DNA of 64,000 nucleotides, taken from the NCBI RefSeq assembly GCF_027923705.1, contig NZ_AP026442.1, positions 1,054,001 to 1,118,000 of the forward strand. Reading direction: 5' to 3'. Source of the DNA: Cellulomonas sp. NTE-D12. GTDB lineage: Bacteria > Actinomycetota > Actinomycetes > Actinomycetales > Cellulomonadaceae. The notes under the pieces are model-generated. The model saw only the letters and a list, made by a program, of their open reading frames with translations. It made no database searches and was not told the DNA's origin. The stretch's first letter is position 1. Each line of letters opens with the position of its first letter. The position numbers and the translations under genes were made by a program. This document shows, piece after piece, positions 10,951 through 19,327 of this stretch.

Positions 10951-12792
10951 CTACAGGCCCAGCGCGGAGCTGATCTCGCGAGCGAGGACGTCCAGGCGGG
11001 ACCGTGCCGTGGTGCGTGCCGAGGTGACGTCGGCGTCCGAGGCGTCCGGCGCGACGGGGACGATCACCTCGAGGTAGCACTTCACCTTCGGCTCCGTGCC
11101 GCTGGGCCGCACGACGACGCGGGTGCTGTCCTCGGTGAGCAGGCGGAGGCCCTCGGTCGGGGGCAGACCGCCGCGGTCGTCGTCCGTGCCCGCCGCCAGG
11201 TCGTCGATGCGGACCACCGGCGAGCCGGCGAGCCGTGCCGGCGGGGCCGAGCGCAACCGGTCGACGGCAGCGGCGATGCCCGCGACGTCCTCGAAGCGGG
11301 CCGCTACCTGCCCGGACAGGTACAGCCCGTAGCGCCGCGCCAGGTCGTCCAGCAGGCCCGGCAGCGTCCGGCCGTCGCCCTTGAGCGCGGCCGCGAGGCG
11401 CGCCACCCGCAGCGCGGCGCTGATCCCGTCCTTGTCGTGGACGTGCTGCGGGTCGACGCAGTAGCCGAGCGCCTCCTCGTAGCCGAACACCAGGCCCTCG
11501 ACGCGGGACAGCCACTTGAACCCGGTCAGGGTGGGGGTGAAGCCGAGACCGTGGTCGGTGGCGATGCGCTCCAGCTGGCGTGACGACACGATCGACGACG
11601 CCAGCACGGCGCCGGGACGGCCGGACAGCTCCTCCGCCACCGACCAGCCGAGCAGCGCCCCCGTCTCGTCGCCGTGCAGCCCGCGCCAGCCCTCCGCGGC
11701 GGCCGTCTCGGGACCGTGGAACGAGCGTGCGCGGCGGTCCAAGACCCCGACGGCGCACCGGTCGGCATCCGGGTCGAGGGCGAGCACCAGGTCGGCGCCC
11801 TCGTCGCGCGCCAGCCCCAGCGCCAGGTCGAGTGCACCGGGCTCCTCGGGGTTGGGGAACGCCACCGTGGGGAAGTCCGGGTCGGGTTCCGCCTGCTCCG
11901 GCACCACGGTGACGTGCGTGAAACCCGCCTCGGCGAGCACCCGCGTGGCGACCCGCGCGCCGACGCCGTGCATCGGGGTGAGCACGATGCGCAGGTCGGA
12001 GGCCAGCGCCAGGTCGGCGGGTGTCGGGGGTGCGGCCGAGAGGGTGGCTGCGACGTACTCGTCCACCACGTCGGTGCCGAGCACCCGCCAGCCGGACTCC
12101 GCGCGGGGCACCGAGGCGACGGAGCGGACGTGCGCGATGTGCGCGGCGATCGCGGCGTCCACGGGGGGCACGATCTGGGATCCGCGGGCGGCGTCCTCCG
12201 TCACCCGACCACCGAGGTAGACCTTGTACCCGTTGTCGGCCGCGGGGTTGTGCGAGGCGGTGACCATGATGCCGGCGTCGGCGCCCAGGTGCCGGACGCA
12301 GAACGCCAGCACCGGCGTCGGGAGGGCCGCGGGCAGCAGCAGCGCCTCGATGCCGACCGCCGTCAGCACCGCGACGGAGTCGAGCGCGAAGTCGCGGGAA
12401 CGGTGCCGGGCGTCGTAGCCGACGACGACCCGTGGCGGCGGTGCCATCCCCTCGAGCTCGCCGAGCAGGTACTCGCCCAGACCGGCCGCGGCGCGGATCA
12501 CCACCGCACGGTTCATCCGGTGCGGACCGCCGCCCATCGCCCCGCGCAGACCCGCGGTACCGAACTCGAGCAGCCCGGAGAACCGGTCCTCGAGCTCGGC
12601 CCGGGCGAGCTCGGCATCCTGCCGTGCACGCTGGTGGACCGGGTCGTCCCGGTGGTCCGGCGCGGGCTGCACGGGCGTCTCGGCCTGGGCCAGCAGGGCC
12701 GTCAGCTCCGCCGCGGTGGTCGGGTCGGGGTCGTCGTCGATCCAGGCCCTGACCCGCGAGCCGAGGTCGGACGAGGCGTCGTCGCTGCTCAT
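10951..12792 (-). CDS. PGM2-like phosphosugar mutase (PmmB type)
   Basis: Alpha-D-phosphohexomutase superfamily, 613 residues, of the long PGM2/PmmB class. The active-site phosphoserine loop is TASHNPAADNGYKVY near residue 178, the metal loop is DPDADRC near 341, the sugar-binding segment EEALGYCVDP follows, and the phosphate loop RPSGTEPKVKCY is near 565. Annotations usually say phosphomannomutase, yet human PGM2 in this class is mainly a phosphopentomutase. Its gene lies 32 bases after purine nucleoside phosphorylase on the same strand, so ribose-1-phosphate and deoxyribose-1-phosphate are likely substrates. Its own leaderless -10 (TACCGT, complement of 12799-12804) may add expression. Substrate choice is an inference. 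Confidence 0.88.
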   Translation of the reverse strand: MSSDDASSDLGSRVRAWIDDDPDPTTAAELTALLAQAETPVQPAPDHRDDPVHQRARQDAELARAELEDRFSGLLEFGTAGLRGAMGGGPHRMNRAVVIRAAAGLGEYLLGELEGMAPPPRVVVGYDARHRSRDFALDSVAVLTAVGIEALLLPAALPTPVLAFCVRHLGADAGIMVTASHNPAADNGYKVYLGGRVTEDAARGSQIVPPVDAAIAAHIAHVRSVASVPRAESGWRVLGTDVVDEYVAATLSAAPPTPADLALASDLRIVLTPMHGVGARVATRVLAEAGFTHVTVVPEQAEPDPDFPTVAFPNPEEPGALDLALGLARDEGADLVLALDPDADRCAVGVLDRRARSFHGPETAAAEGWRGLHGDETGALLGWSVAEELSGRPGAVLASSIVSSRQLERIATDHGLGFTPTLTGFKWLSRVEGLVFGYEEALGYCVDPQHVHDKDGISAALRVARLAAALKGDGRTLPGLLDDLARRYGLYLSGQVAARFEDVAGIAAAVDRLRSAPPARLAGSPVVRIDDLAAGTDDDRGGLPPTEGLRLLTEDSTRVVVRPSGTEPKVKCYLEVIVPVAPDASDADVTSARTTARSRLDVLAREISSALGL

Positions 12793-12824
12793 GGGGCCAC
12801 GGTAGGGCAGACGGGTGCGGCCGG

Positions 12825-13703
12825 TCAGATCCGGCGGACCACCTGCGCCAGCAGCGCGCTGATCCGCGGCCCGGCGGCGGCACCGGCCGCCAGCACCTCG
12901 GCGTGGGACAGCGGTTCCGGGCTGATCCCGGCTGCCGCGTTGGTCACCAGCGAGACCCCGAGCACCTCGAGCCCCGCGTGGCGTGCGGCGATGGCCTCGA
13001 GCGTGGTGGACATCCCGACCAGGTGGCCGCCGATGCGACCGGCCATCGCGACCTCCGCCGGCGTCTCGTAGTGGGGCCCGCGGAACTGGACGTACACGCC
13101 CTCGGCGAGCGTCGGGTCCACCTCGTGCGCCACGGCGCGCAGCCGCGCGGAGTACAGGTCCGTCAGGTCGACGAAAGTGGCTCCCTCCAGCGGCGAGGTC
13201 GCGGTGAGGTTGATGTGGTCGCTGATCAGCACCGGCGTGCCGGGAGCCCAGGCGGGGTCCAGGCCGCCGCAGCCGTTGGTCAGCACGACGGCCCGCGCGC
13301 CGGTGGCCGCCGCGGTGCGGACGCCGTGCACCACCCGGCGCACACCGCGACCCTCGTACAGGTGCGTGCGCGACCCGAGCACGAGGGCGAACCGGTCCGT
13401 CCCGTCCGGCGCCGCGTACCGCACCGACCGCAACGTCCCCGTGTGGCCGACGACGGCCGGCCGGCTGAATCCCGGCACCTCGTGGCTCGGCAGCTCGGCG
13501 ACCGTCTCGCCCAGCAGGTCCGCCGCGCCGCCCCAGCCCGAACCGAGGACCAGGGCCACGTCGTGGTGGTGCACCCCGGTGCGCGCCGCGATCACCGCGG
13601 CGGCGGCCCGGGCCACCTCGGCAGGGTCGGTGGTGGGGTCGTCCAGGTCGGGGACGGTGGCGAGCGTCTCGCCGGTGGTGGGGTCGGGCACGGGTCCGGT
13701 CAT
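12825..13703 (-). CDS. punA: Purine nucleoside phosphorylase (trimeric class)
   Basis: Phosphorolyses inosine and guanosine, or deoxy forms, to base plus (deoxy)ribose-1-phosphate. The start ATG at 13703 gives 292 residues. Motifs of the trimeric class: LVLGSGWGG near residue 50, TNGCGGLDPAW with VLISDHINLT, GPHYETPAEV, and GMSTTLEAIAARH followed by VTNAAAG. Hexameric DeoD enzymes lack these. About 50 extra N-terminal residues precede the core. TAGCCT (complement of 13711-13716) stands seven bases before the ATG and there is no ribosome site, so a leaderless transcript is likely. It is upstream of and probably co-transcribed with the PGM2-like mutase. Confidence 0.93.
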   Translation of the reverse strand: MTGPVPDPTTGETLATVPDLDDPTTDPAEVARAAAAVIAARTGVHHHDVALVLGSGWGGAADLLGETVAELPSHEVPGFSRPAVVGHTGTLRSVRYAAPDGTDRFALVLGSRTHLYEGRGVRRVVHGVRTAAATGARAVVLTNGCGGLDPAWAPGTPVLISDHINLTATSPLEGATFVDLTDLYSARLRAVAHEVDPTLAEGVYVQFRGPHYETPAEVAMAGRIGGHLVGMSTTLEAIAARHAGLEVLGVSLVTNAAAGISPEPLSHAEVLAAGAAAGPRISALLAQVVRRI

Positions 13704-13710
13704 GGCTCGA

Positions 13711-13716
13711 AGGCTA
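13711..13716 (-). promoter_or_regulatory. Leaderless promoter -10 of punA
   Basis: On the minus strand TAGCCT ends seven bases before the ATG. It fits TANNNT. Confidence 0.5.
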
Positions 13717-13775
13717 GCGGCGGACACTCCGTGCCCAGGTGAGCGGCTCCGGGCGAGGGTCGGCAGAATGCGGGG

Positions 13776-15185
13776 GTGAGCGCTCCCGCCGTCCCGACCG
13801 GTCGTGTCGTCGTCATCGGCGGAGGGCCGGGTGGTTACGAAGCCGCGCTGGTCGCCCGGCGCCTCGGGGCCGACGTCACCGTGGTGGAGCGCACCGGGCT
13901 CGGCGGGGCCGCCGTGCTGACCGACGTGGTGCCGTCCAAGACGCTGATCGCGACGGCGGAGTGGATGACCACGGCCTCCCTGGCGCCGGAGCTCGGGGTG
14001 GGGGTGCCGCAGGCCCAGGGGCCGACGATCGACCTGGCGGCGGTCAACACCCGGGTCAAGGCGCTCGCGGCCGCCCAGTCGGCGGACATCGGCGCGCGGC
14101 TGGAGCGGGAGGGTGTCCGGGTGCTCCTCGGCGAGGGGTCGCTGCAGGACGCCCAGCACGTGGCGGTCCGGACCCCGGCGGGCCGGGACGACCTGGTGGT
14201 CGAGGCGGACGTGGTGCTGCTGGCCACCGGCGCGACGCCGCGCGTGCTGCCCGAGGCGATGCCGGACGGCGAGCGCATCCTGACCTGGACGCAGCTGTAC
14301 GACCTCGCGGAGCTGCCGCGCCGGCTGATCGTGGTCGGGTCCGGCGTGACCGGTGCCGAGTTCGCCGGCGCCTACAGCGCGCTGGGCGTGGACGTGGTGC
14401 TGGTCTCGAGCCGCGACCATGTGCTGCCGGGGGAGGACGCCGACGCAGCCGAGCTGCTGGAGCAGGTGTTCACCGCCGGCGGCATGACCGTGCTGGGCCG
14501 CACGCGCGCGGTGGCGGCCCGCCGCACGGCGGACGGTGTCGAGGTGGAGCTGTCCGACGGACGGGTGGTGACCGGGTCCCACGTGCTGCTCGCGGTCGGG
14601 TCCATCCCCAGCACCGCCGGGCTCGGGCTCGAGGAGGCCGGTGTCCGGCTCGGACCGGCCGGCCACGTGCTGGTCGACCAGGTGTCCCGCACGTCCGCGC
14701 GGGGCGTCTACGCCGCGGGCGACTGCACGGGCGTCCTCCCGCTCGCCTCCGTCGCGGCGACCCAGGGCCGCATCGCGATGTCCCACGCGCTCGGCGACGC
14801 CGTCGCACCGCTGTCGCTGCGCGGCGTGGCGGCGAACGTCTTCACCACCCCCGAGATCGCCACCGTCGGCCTGTCCGAGGCGCGGCTGCGGGAGACCGGC
14901 ACACCCTACGAGGTCAGCAGCCTGCCCCTGGCGCGCAACCCGCGCGCCAAGATGCTGGGCGTGCACGAGGGCTTCGTGAAGCTGTTCGCCCACCCCTCGA
15001 GCGGGACGGTGCTGGGCGCCGTCGTCGTCGGGCCCCGGGCCAGCGAGCAGGTGTTCCCGCTGACGCTCGCGGTGGCGCACCGGATGACGGCGGACCAGCT
15101 GGCCGACGCGATCACGGTGTACCCGTCGATGTCCGGGACCATCGCGGAGGTGGCGCGCATGCTGCACCACCGGCCCGTGGACTGA
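13776..15185 (+). CDS. lpdA: LpdA-type NAD(P)H:quinone flavoprotein
   Basis: Flavin-dependent pyridine nucleotide oxidoreductase, 469 residues. The FAD site is IGGGPGGYEAA at residues 14-24, the NAD(P) site is VGSGVTGAEFAGAY, and the second FAD motif GVYAAGDCTG is near residue 310. Where lipoamide dehydrogenases have GGTCLNVGCIPSK, this protein has GGAAVLTDVVPSK (43-55): both redox cysteines are replaced (Ala46, Val51), and the C-terminal His-Glu dyad is also absent. It therefore cannot be a disulfide reductase. M. tuberculosis LpdA (Rv3303c), also lacking the full cysteine pair, reduces quinones and sits in the same neighbourhood. Start is GTG with CAGAAT six bases upstream and no ribosome site; leaderless translation is likely. 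Confidence 0.88.
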   Translation: MSAPAVPTGRVVVIGGGPGGYEAALVARRLGADVTVVERTGLGGAAVLTDVVPSKTLIATAEWMTTASLAPELGVGVPQAQGPTIDLAAVNTRVKALAAAQSADIGARLEREGVRVLLGEGSLQDAQHVAVRTPAGRDDLVVEADVVLLATGATPRVLPEAMPDGERILTWTQLYDLAELPRRLIVVGSGVTGAEFAGAYSALGVDVVLVSSRDHVLPGEDADAAELLEQVFTAGGMTVLGRTRAVAARRTADGVEVELSDGRVVTGSHVLLAVGSIPSTAGLGLEEAGVRLGPAGHVLVDQVSRTSARGVYAAGDCTGVLPLASVAATQGRIAMSHALGDAVAPLSLRGVAANVFTTPEIATVGLSEARLRETGTPYEVSSLPLARNPRAKMLGVHEGFVKLFAHPSSGTVLGAVVVGPRASEQVFPLTLAVAHRMTADQLADAITVYPSMSGTIAEVARMLHHRPVD

Positions 15186-15189
15186 CCCG

Positions 15190-15213
15190 GCGGGCCGGTC
15201 GGGACGGGCCCGC
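15190..15213. terminator. Weak hairpin between lpdA and efeU
   Basis: GCGGGCC (15190-15196) pairs with GGCCCGC (15207-15213) around a 10-base loop, between convergent stop codons. Short stem, no T-run. Confidence 0.35.
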
Positions 15214-15216
15214 GCC

Positions 15217-16062
15217 TCAGCCGGCGGCGACCACCGCCGGGTCCGCGCGCCGAACGCGCCGGGGGAACGCGGTGCGCACGAAGGCGGTCAGCACCACGCC
15301 GACGTACAGCACCCAGACGACCGCCTGCAGCCACGTCGTCGCGGGGGAGAAGTTCAGCACGCCCTTGAGGAGCACCCCGTACCAGCTGCCGGGCGGCACG
15401 GCGCCGGAGACGTCGAACGCGAGGGCGTCCTCACCGGGCAGGATGCCCGCCTCCTGCAGGTCGTGGATGCCGTAGGCCGCCACCCCGGCGGCGACGACCA
15501 CCAGGGACGCGCCCGTCCAGGCGAAGAACGCCCGCAGGTCCAGGTGGACGCTGCCGCGGTAGAGCAGCCAGCCGAGCAGCACGGCGGTCGCGAGCCCCAG
15601 CGCGGCACCGGTCAGCGGTGCGGCACTCGTCGTCCCGGCCGCCTTGGCGCCGGCCCACAGGAACAGCGCCGTCTCCAGCCCCTCGCGGCCGACGGCGAGC
15701 AGGGCCGTGACCAGGACGGCGGCCCGCCCGGCCGCCACGGCGTCGTCGAGGCGGTGCTGCAGGTCCGAGCGCATCGACCGGGCCGTGCGCGCCATCCAGA
15801 AGATCATCCAGGTGACCAGGCCGACGGCCGCGAGCGAGAGCAGGCCGCCCAGTGCCTCCTGAGCGCGGAACGTCAGACCCGACGGACCGAAGGTCAGCAG
15901 CGCCCCGAAGGCGAGGGAGACGGTCACCGCGGCGGCCACGCCGGCCCAGAGAGCGGGGAGCAGGTCGCGCCGGCCCAGGCGGACCAGGTAGGCGACCAGG
16001 ATGCTGGCGACGAGGGCGGCCTCGAGGCCTTCGCGGAGGCCGATCAGGTAGTTGGCGAGCAT
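15217..16062 (-). CDS. efeU: Ferrous iron permease EfeU (FTR1 family)
   Basis: Membrane permease of 281 residues that imports iron. The two REGLE motifs that bind iron are at residues 10-14 (LREGLEAAL) and near 123 (GREGLETALF), each within a hydrophobic helix, and about seven membrane segments are visible. The ATG at 16062 has GAAGGTG upstream. It follows efeO and efeB in the same direction but is separated from efeB by 74 bases that hold their own DtxR-type box, so it can be transcribed independently under iron limitation. Confidence 0.93.
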   Translation of the reverse strand: MLANYLIGLREGLEAALVASILVAYLVRLGRRDLLPALWAGVAAAVTVSLAFGALLTFGPSGLTFRAQEALGGLLSLAAVGLVTWMIFWMARTARSMRSDLQHRLDDAVAAGRAAVLVTALLAVGREGLETALFLWAGAKAAGTTSAAPLTGAALGLATAVLLGWLLYRGSVHLDLRAFFAWTGASLVVVAAGVAAYGIHDLQEAGILPGEDALAFDVSGAVPPGSWYGVLLKGVLNFSPATTWLQAVVWVLYVGVVLTAFVRTAFPRRVRRADPAVVAAG

Positions 16063-16108
16063 CGTGCACCTTCGTGGTCGGTGGGCCGCTGGGCGCCTGG
16101 ACGGTCGG

Positions 16109-16127
16109 TGAGGTAAGGCTAGCCTAA
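16109..16127. promoter_or_regulatory. DtxR/IdeR-type iron box before efeU
   Basis: TGAGGTAAGGCTAGCCTAA matches the 19-bp DtxR/IdeR consensus TTAGGTTAGGCTAACCTAA at 16 of 19 positions. It ends 47 bases upstream of the efeU start and covers possible -10 elements (TAGGCT/TAGCCT on the minus strand), fitting iron-dependent repression. Confidence 0.75.
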
Positions 16128-16136
16128 GTGCCCATC

Positions 16137-17504
16137 TCAGTCGAACGCCGCCTGGCCGACGAACGGGCTCGCTGCGGTCGTGACCGGCGTCCCGTCCGCC
16201 CCCAGCACGAGGGAGCCCTCCGCGAGGCCCGCTGGCACGGCGTACAGCCCGGAACCCGTGTGCTGCACGTACTCGCCCATGGCGTCCGACCGGGCCAGCG
16301 CCGTCTGCATCGGCACGTAGTGCGTGCGGGGGTCCCGGACGAACGCCAGGAACATCAGCCCGGCGTCGAGCCGGCCGAGCGCGTCGTTGCCGTCCGTGAA
16401 CGTGTAGCCGCGCCGCAGCATCCGCACCCCGCCGTTGGTGCTCGGGTGCGCGAGCCGGACGTGGGAGTCCGCCGGTACGAGGCGGCTGCCGCCGGGCCCC
16501 GTGGCGGCCAGGTCGGGCTCCGTGCGCTCGGTGCCGCCCGAAAGCGGCGCGCCCTCACCCTTGGTCCGCCCGACGACGGCCTCCTGCTCGCGCAGCGAGG
16601 CGCGGTCCCACGTCTCGATGCTCATCCGGATGCGCCGCGCGACCAGGTACGAACCTCCCGCAAGCCATGCCTCGCCGGACGGTACCCAGACGTGCTGCGC
16701 CAGGGCCTCGGTGTCCTCCGCCATGACGTTGGCCGTGCCGTCCTTGAAGCCGAACAGGTTCCGTGGCGTCTGCTGCGCCGTCGAGGTGGACGACGTGCGG
16801 CCGTAGCCGAGCTGGGTCCACCGGATCGTCGCGGCCCCGAACGCTGCACGGGACAGGTTGCGCACGGCGTGCACCGCCACCTGCTGGTCGTCGGAGCACG
16901 CCTGCACCACCAGGTCACCGCCGCTGCGCGTCGGGTCGAGGGCGTCGCCGGCGAAGTGCGGCAGCTCGACGAGGCCGTCCGGCAGCCGCGCCGCGAGGCC
17001 GAAGCGGTCGTGCCTCGCCGCACCGTCCCCGACGAACAGCGAGCGGCCGAAGCCGAAGGTGACCGTCAGCCGTGCCGGCGGCAGGCCGAGCGCCTCGCCG
17101 GTGTCGTCCGGCGGTGCGTCGTACGGACCCGACACCGGACCGAGCGGACCGGCCGAAAGGCCCTGCGTCAGCCGCGCGGCGATCGTCGTCCAGCGGCGCA
17201 GCAGCCCGACGACCTCGTCGCGGGACGTGGTCGTCACGTCGAACGCAGCCAGGTACAGGCGGTCCTGAGCCGGGGTGACGATCCCCGCCTGGTGGGGTCC
17301 GGTGAACGGATGGGTGCCCGCCGGGCTGCCGGGGAGCCGTTCGACCGCGGCGCGCCGGCCGACCTCGAACCCGGCGGCTCCGACCGCGCCCGCGGCCAGG
17401 ACCCCGGAGCCGAGCCCGAGGAACGCCCGTCGGGACAGGGTGGGCACCGGTCGCGTGCCCGCGTCGCCGGCCGTGGGCCGCCCGGGCCGAGCGGACGGCG
17501 TCAC
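16137..17504 (-). CDS. efeB: Dye-decolourising heme peroxidase EfeB
   Basis: Secreted Dyp-type heme peroxidase of 455 residues that acts with EfeO and EfeU in iron uptake. The GTG at 17504 overlaps the efeO stop (GTGA), fixing the start. Near residues 24-40 is a twin-arginine export signal, SRRAFLGLGSGVLAAGAVG. The Dyp motif GXXDG appears as GFKDG within LFGFKDGTANV, and the heme-side segment FVRDPRTHYVPMQ lies toward the C-terminus. The twin-arginine signal fits export of a folded, heme-loaded enzyme. It is the middle gene of efeO-efeB-efeU. Confidence 0.93.
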   Translation of the reverse strand: MTPSARPGRPTAGDAGTRPVPTLSRRAFLGLGSGVLAAGAVGAAGFEVGRRAAVERLPGSPAGTHPFTGPHQAGIVTPAQDRLYLAAFDVTTTSRDEVVGLLRRWTTIAARLTQGLSAGPLGPVSGPYDAPPDDTGEALGLPPARLTVTFGFGRSLFVGDGAARHDRFGLAARLPDGLVELPHFAGDALDPTRSGGDLVVQACSDDQQVAVHAVRNLSRAAFGAATIRWTQLGYGRTSSTSTAQQTPRNLFGFKDGTANVMAEDTEALAQHVWVPSGEAWLAGGSYLVARRIRMSIETWDRASLREQEAVVGRTKGEGAPLSGGTERTEPDLAATGPGGSRLVPADSHVRLAHPSTNGGVRMLRRGYTFTDGNDALGRLDAGLMFLAFVRDPRTHYVPMQTALARSDAMGEYVQHTGSGLYAVPAGLAEGSLVLGADGTPVTTAASPFVGQAAFD

Positions 17505-18703
17505 GCGGCGACCACGGCCGCGGCCAGCCGGGACAGGGGTTCGGAGAGCGCGTCGACCGCGACCGACAGCTGCTTGACCTCGTCGGCACCGAGGGAGTCG
17601 TAGGCGGCGAACCCGGCGTCGTAGGAGCCGTGCGTCGCCATCAGCGCGGAGACGGCCTGGAAGCGCTCGTCGAGCTCGCTGGCCAGGTCGGGGTCGGTGG
17701 CCCGCACCAGGTCGGCGAGCACCTGGTAGGCCACGCGCGCGCCGTCCAGGTTCGCCTGCAGGTCCCACAGGTCGGTGTGGGACCACGTCTCCTCCTCGCC
17801 GGTGACCTTGCCGGTCGCCACCTCGTCGAGCAGCTCCTTGGCACCGTTCGCGATCTGGGACGCCTCGACGGTGAAGTCCGCGGCGGTCACGCGGTCCATC
17901 AGCTGCTGCGTGGTCGCGACCAGCTGGTCGGCGGCCGACCGGCGCTCCGCGGCGGTCAGCGGGACGTACGGCGCGCCGTTCGCCGCGGCGTCCGGCGCCC
18001 ACAGGTCCTTCTCGAGCAGGTGCCAGCCGGTCCACGCCTGCCCGGCCGTCAGGTCGGCCTGCCGCAGGTCGAGCAGCGGGTCGAGGTCGCCGAACGACTC
18101 GGCGACCGGTTCCACCCGCTCCCAGTGCACCCGGGTCGCGGCGTACAGGCTGCGGGCCGCCGCGTCGTCGCCGCTCGTGTACGCGTCCGCGAACCGGCGG
18201 GTGCCCGCCAGCAGCTGCTCGGTCTGGTCGCGGACGTAGGCGACGTACGACGTCTGCGCCGCCGACAGCACCTCCGCGCGGCTCGCGTCGACGGTCGCCG
18301 CCGAACCGACCACCGTGAAGGGGGCCTTGATGCCGTCCCCCACCATCCCGGGCTTGCACGCCGTGCGGTACGTGCCCGGCTCGAGCCGCACGACGAGGTC
18401 GCGGGACAGCCCCGGACCGATGTTCTCGGCCTCCGCCAGCACGCGGAGCCCGTCGGGCCCGAGCAGGTAGAACTCGGTGACATCCGAACCGTCGTTGCGC
18501 ACCCGGAAGGTGACGGTGCCGGCTGCCGCCTCGGCGGTGGACAGGCGGCACCCGTCCGAGGTCGAGCTGACCGAGACCGTGCCGGCTCCGGTGGTCGTGG
18601 GGCCGCTGACCTCCGGTTGGTTCGGGACGCAGGCGCCGACGGTGAGCACGGCAGCGGTGGCGGCCAGCGCGAACGGGGCGCGGCTGAGGGGGCGGCGGGG
18701 CAT
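17501..18703 (-). CDS. efeO: Iron-binding lipoprotein EfeO (cupredoxin plus M75 domains)
   Basis: Extracytoplasmic component of the EfeUOB importer, 400 residues. The N-terminus is a lipoprotein signal ending in VGAC. Residues 40-130 form a cupredoxin-like domain (TFRVRNDG, FYLLGPDG, YRTACKPGM). The rest is an M75 imelysin-type helical domain with its HxxE metal motif as WHLLEKDLW near residue 225. EfeO is first in the operon, unlike the efeUOB order of Escherichia coli. A DtxR-type box lies 43 bases upstream. The stop overlaps the efeB start. Confidence 0.94.
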   Translation of the reverse strand: MPRRPLSRAPFALAATAAVLTVGACVPNQPEVSGPTTTGAGTVSVSSTSDGCRLSTAEAAAGTVTFRVRNDGSDVTEFYLLGPDGLRVLAEAENIGPGLSRDLVVRLEPGTYRTACKPGMVGDGIKAPFTVVGSAATVDASRAEVLSAAQTSYVAYVRDQTEQLLAGTRRFADAYTSGDDAAARSLYAATRVHWERVEPVAESFGDLDPLLDLRQADLTAGQAWTGWHLLEKDLWAPDAAANGAPYVPLTAAERRSAADQLVATTQQLMDRVTAADFTVEASQIANGAKELLDEVATGKVTGEEETWSHTDLWDLQANLDGARVAYQVLADLVRATDPDLASELDERFQAVSALMATHGSYDAGFAAYDSLGADEVKQLSVAVDALSEPLSRLAAAVVAA

Positions 18704-18745
18704 GGTGCTCCTCGTCGACGGCGCGGCACGACCGCGTCAGGCGGG

Positions 18746-18764
18746 TTAGGTATGCCTACCCTAA
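18746..18764. promoter_or_regulatory. DtxR/IdeR-type iron box before efeO
   Basis: TTAGGTATGCCTACCCTAA matches the DtxR/IdeR consensus at 16 of 19 positions. A minus-strand -10 candidate TAGGGT (complement of 18758-18763) lies inside it, so a bound repressor would block RNA polymerase. Confidence 0.8.
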
Positions 18765-18819
18765 CTAACCGAGCATGGGCGCCGACAAGGGGATGTCACC
18801 GTCGTGGGCTCCCGGGGGC

Positions 18820-19323
18820 TCAGCCGCCGATCCGTGCGCGCAGCTCCGGCCACGCATCGGCGAAGGCCGTCAGCAGCGGTCGCGCCGTCACCTGGTCCAC
18901 CGGCACCCACTCGACGGCCGCGCTCTCGGCATCCGTCACCGCGGGGACCACGTGCCCCGCCTCGTCGGCCAGCACCGTGGTGTACGACCAGTCGGGGTGC
19001 GCCAGCACGTGCTCACCTCGCACGGCCACGGCCGACGGGTCGATGCCTGCCTCCTCGTGCGCCTCCCTCAGGGCGCCCGCCACCGCCGACTCGCCGGGAG
19101 CGATCGCGCCGCCCGGCAGCGCCCACGTCCCGCCCTGGTCGCTCCAGGTGGCGCGGTGCTGCAGCACCACGTGCGTCGGTCTGCCGTCGTGATCCCGTCG
19201 CACCAGCAGCAGTCCTGCCGCGCCGAACAGACCCCAGTGGCGGCGCCCGCAGCGGCAGTCCACCCAGCCGTCGCCGGGCTGGCGGTGCAGCCGGTCACGG
19301 GGCGGCACCGCGGCGTCCGTCAC
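18820..19323 (-). CDS. NUDIX hydrolase
   Basis: Mg-dependent pyrophosphohydrolase of 167 residues. The NUDIX box is complete and canonical (GX5EX7REUXEEXGU): it begins GAIAPGE and ends REAHEEAGI, near residues 68-90. The N-terminal segment DCRCGRRHWGLFGAAGLLL is common in actinobacterial relatives, where CxC and nearby residues may bind metal. The substrate cannot be inferred. It begins four bases after the stop of the acyl-CoA carboxylase alpha gene on the same strand and is probably co-transcribed with it. Confidence 0.9.
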   Translation of the reverse strand: MTDAAVPPRDRLHRQPGDGWVDCRCGRRHWGLFGAAGLLLVRRDHDGRPTHVVLQHRATWSDQGGTWALPGGAIAPGESAVAGALREAHEEAGIDPSAVAVRGEHVLAHPDWSYTTVLADEAGHVVPAVTDAESAAVEWVPVDQVTARPLLTAFADAWPELRARIGG

Positions 19324-19327
19324 GTGG

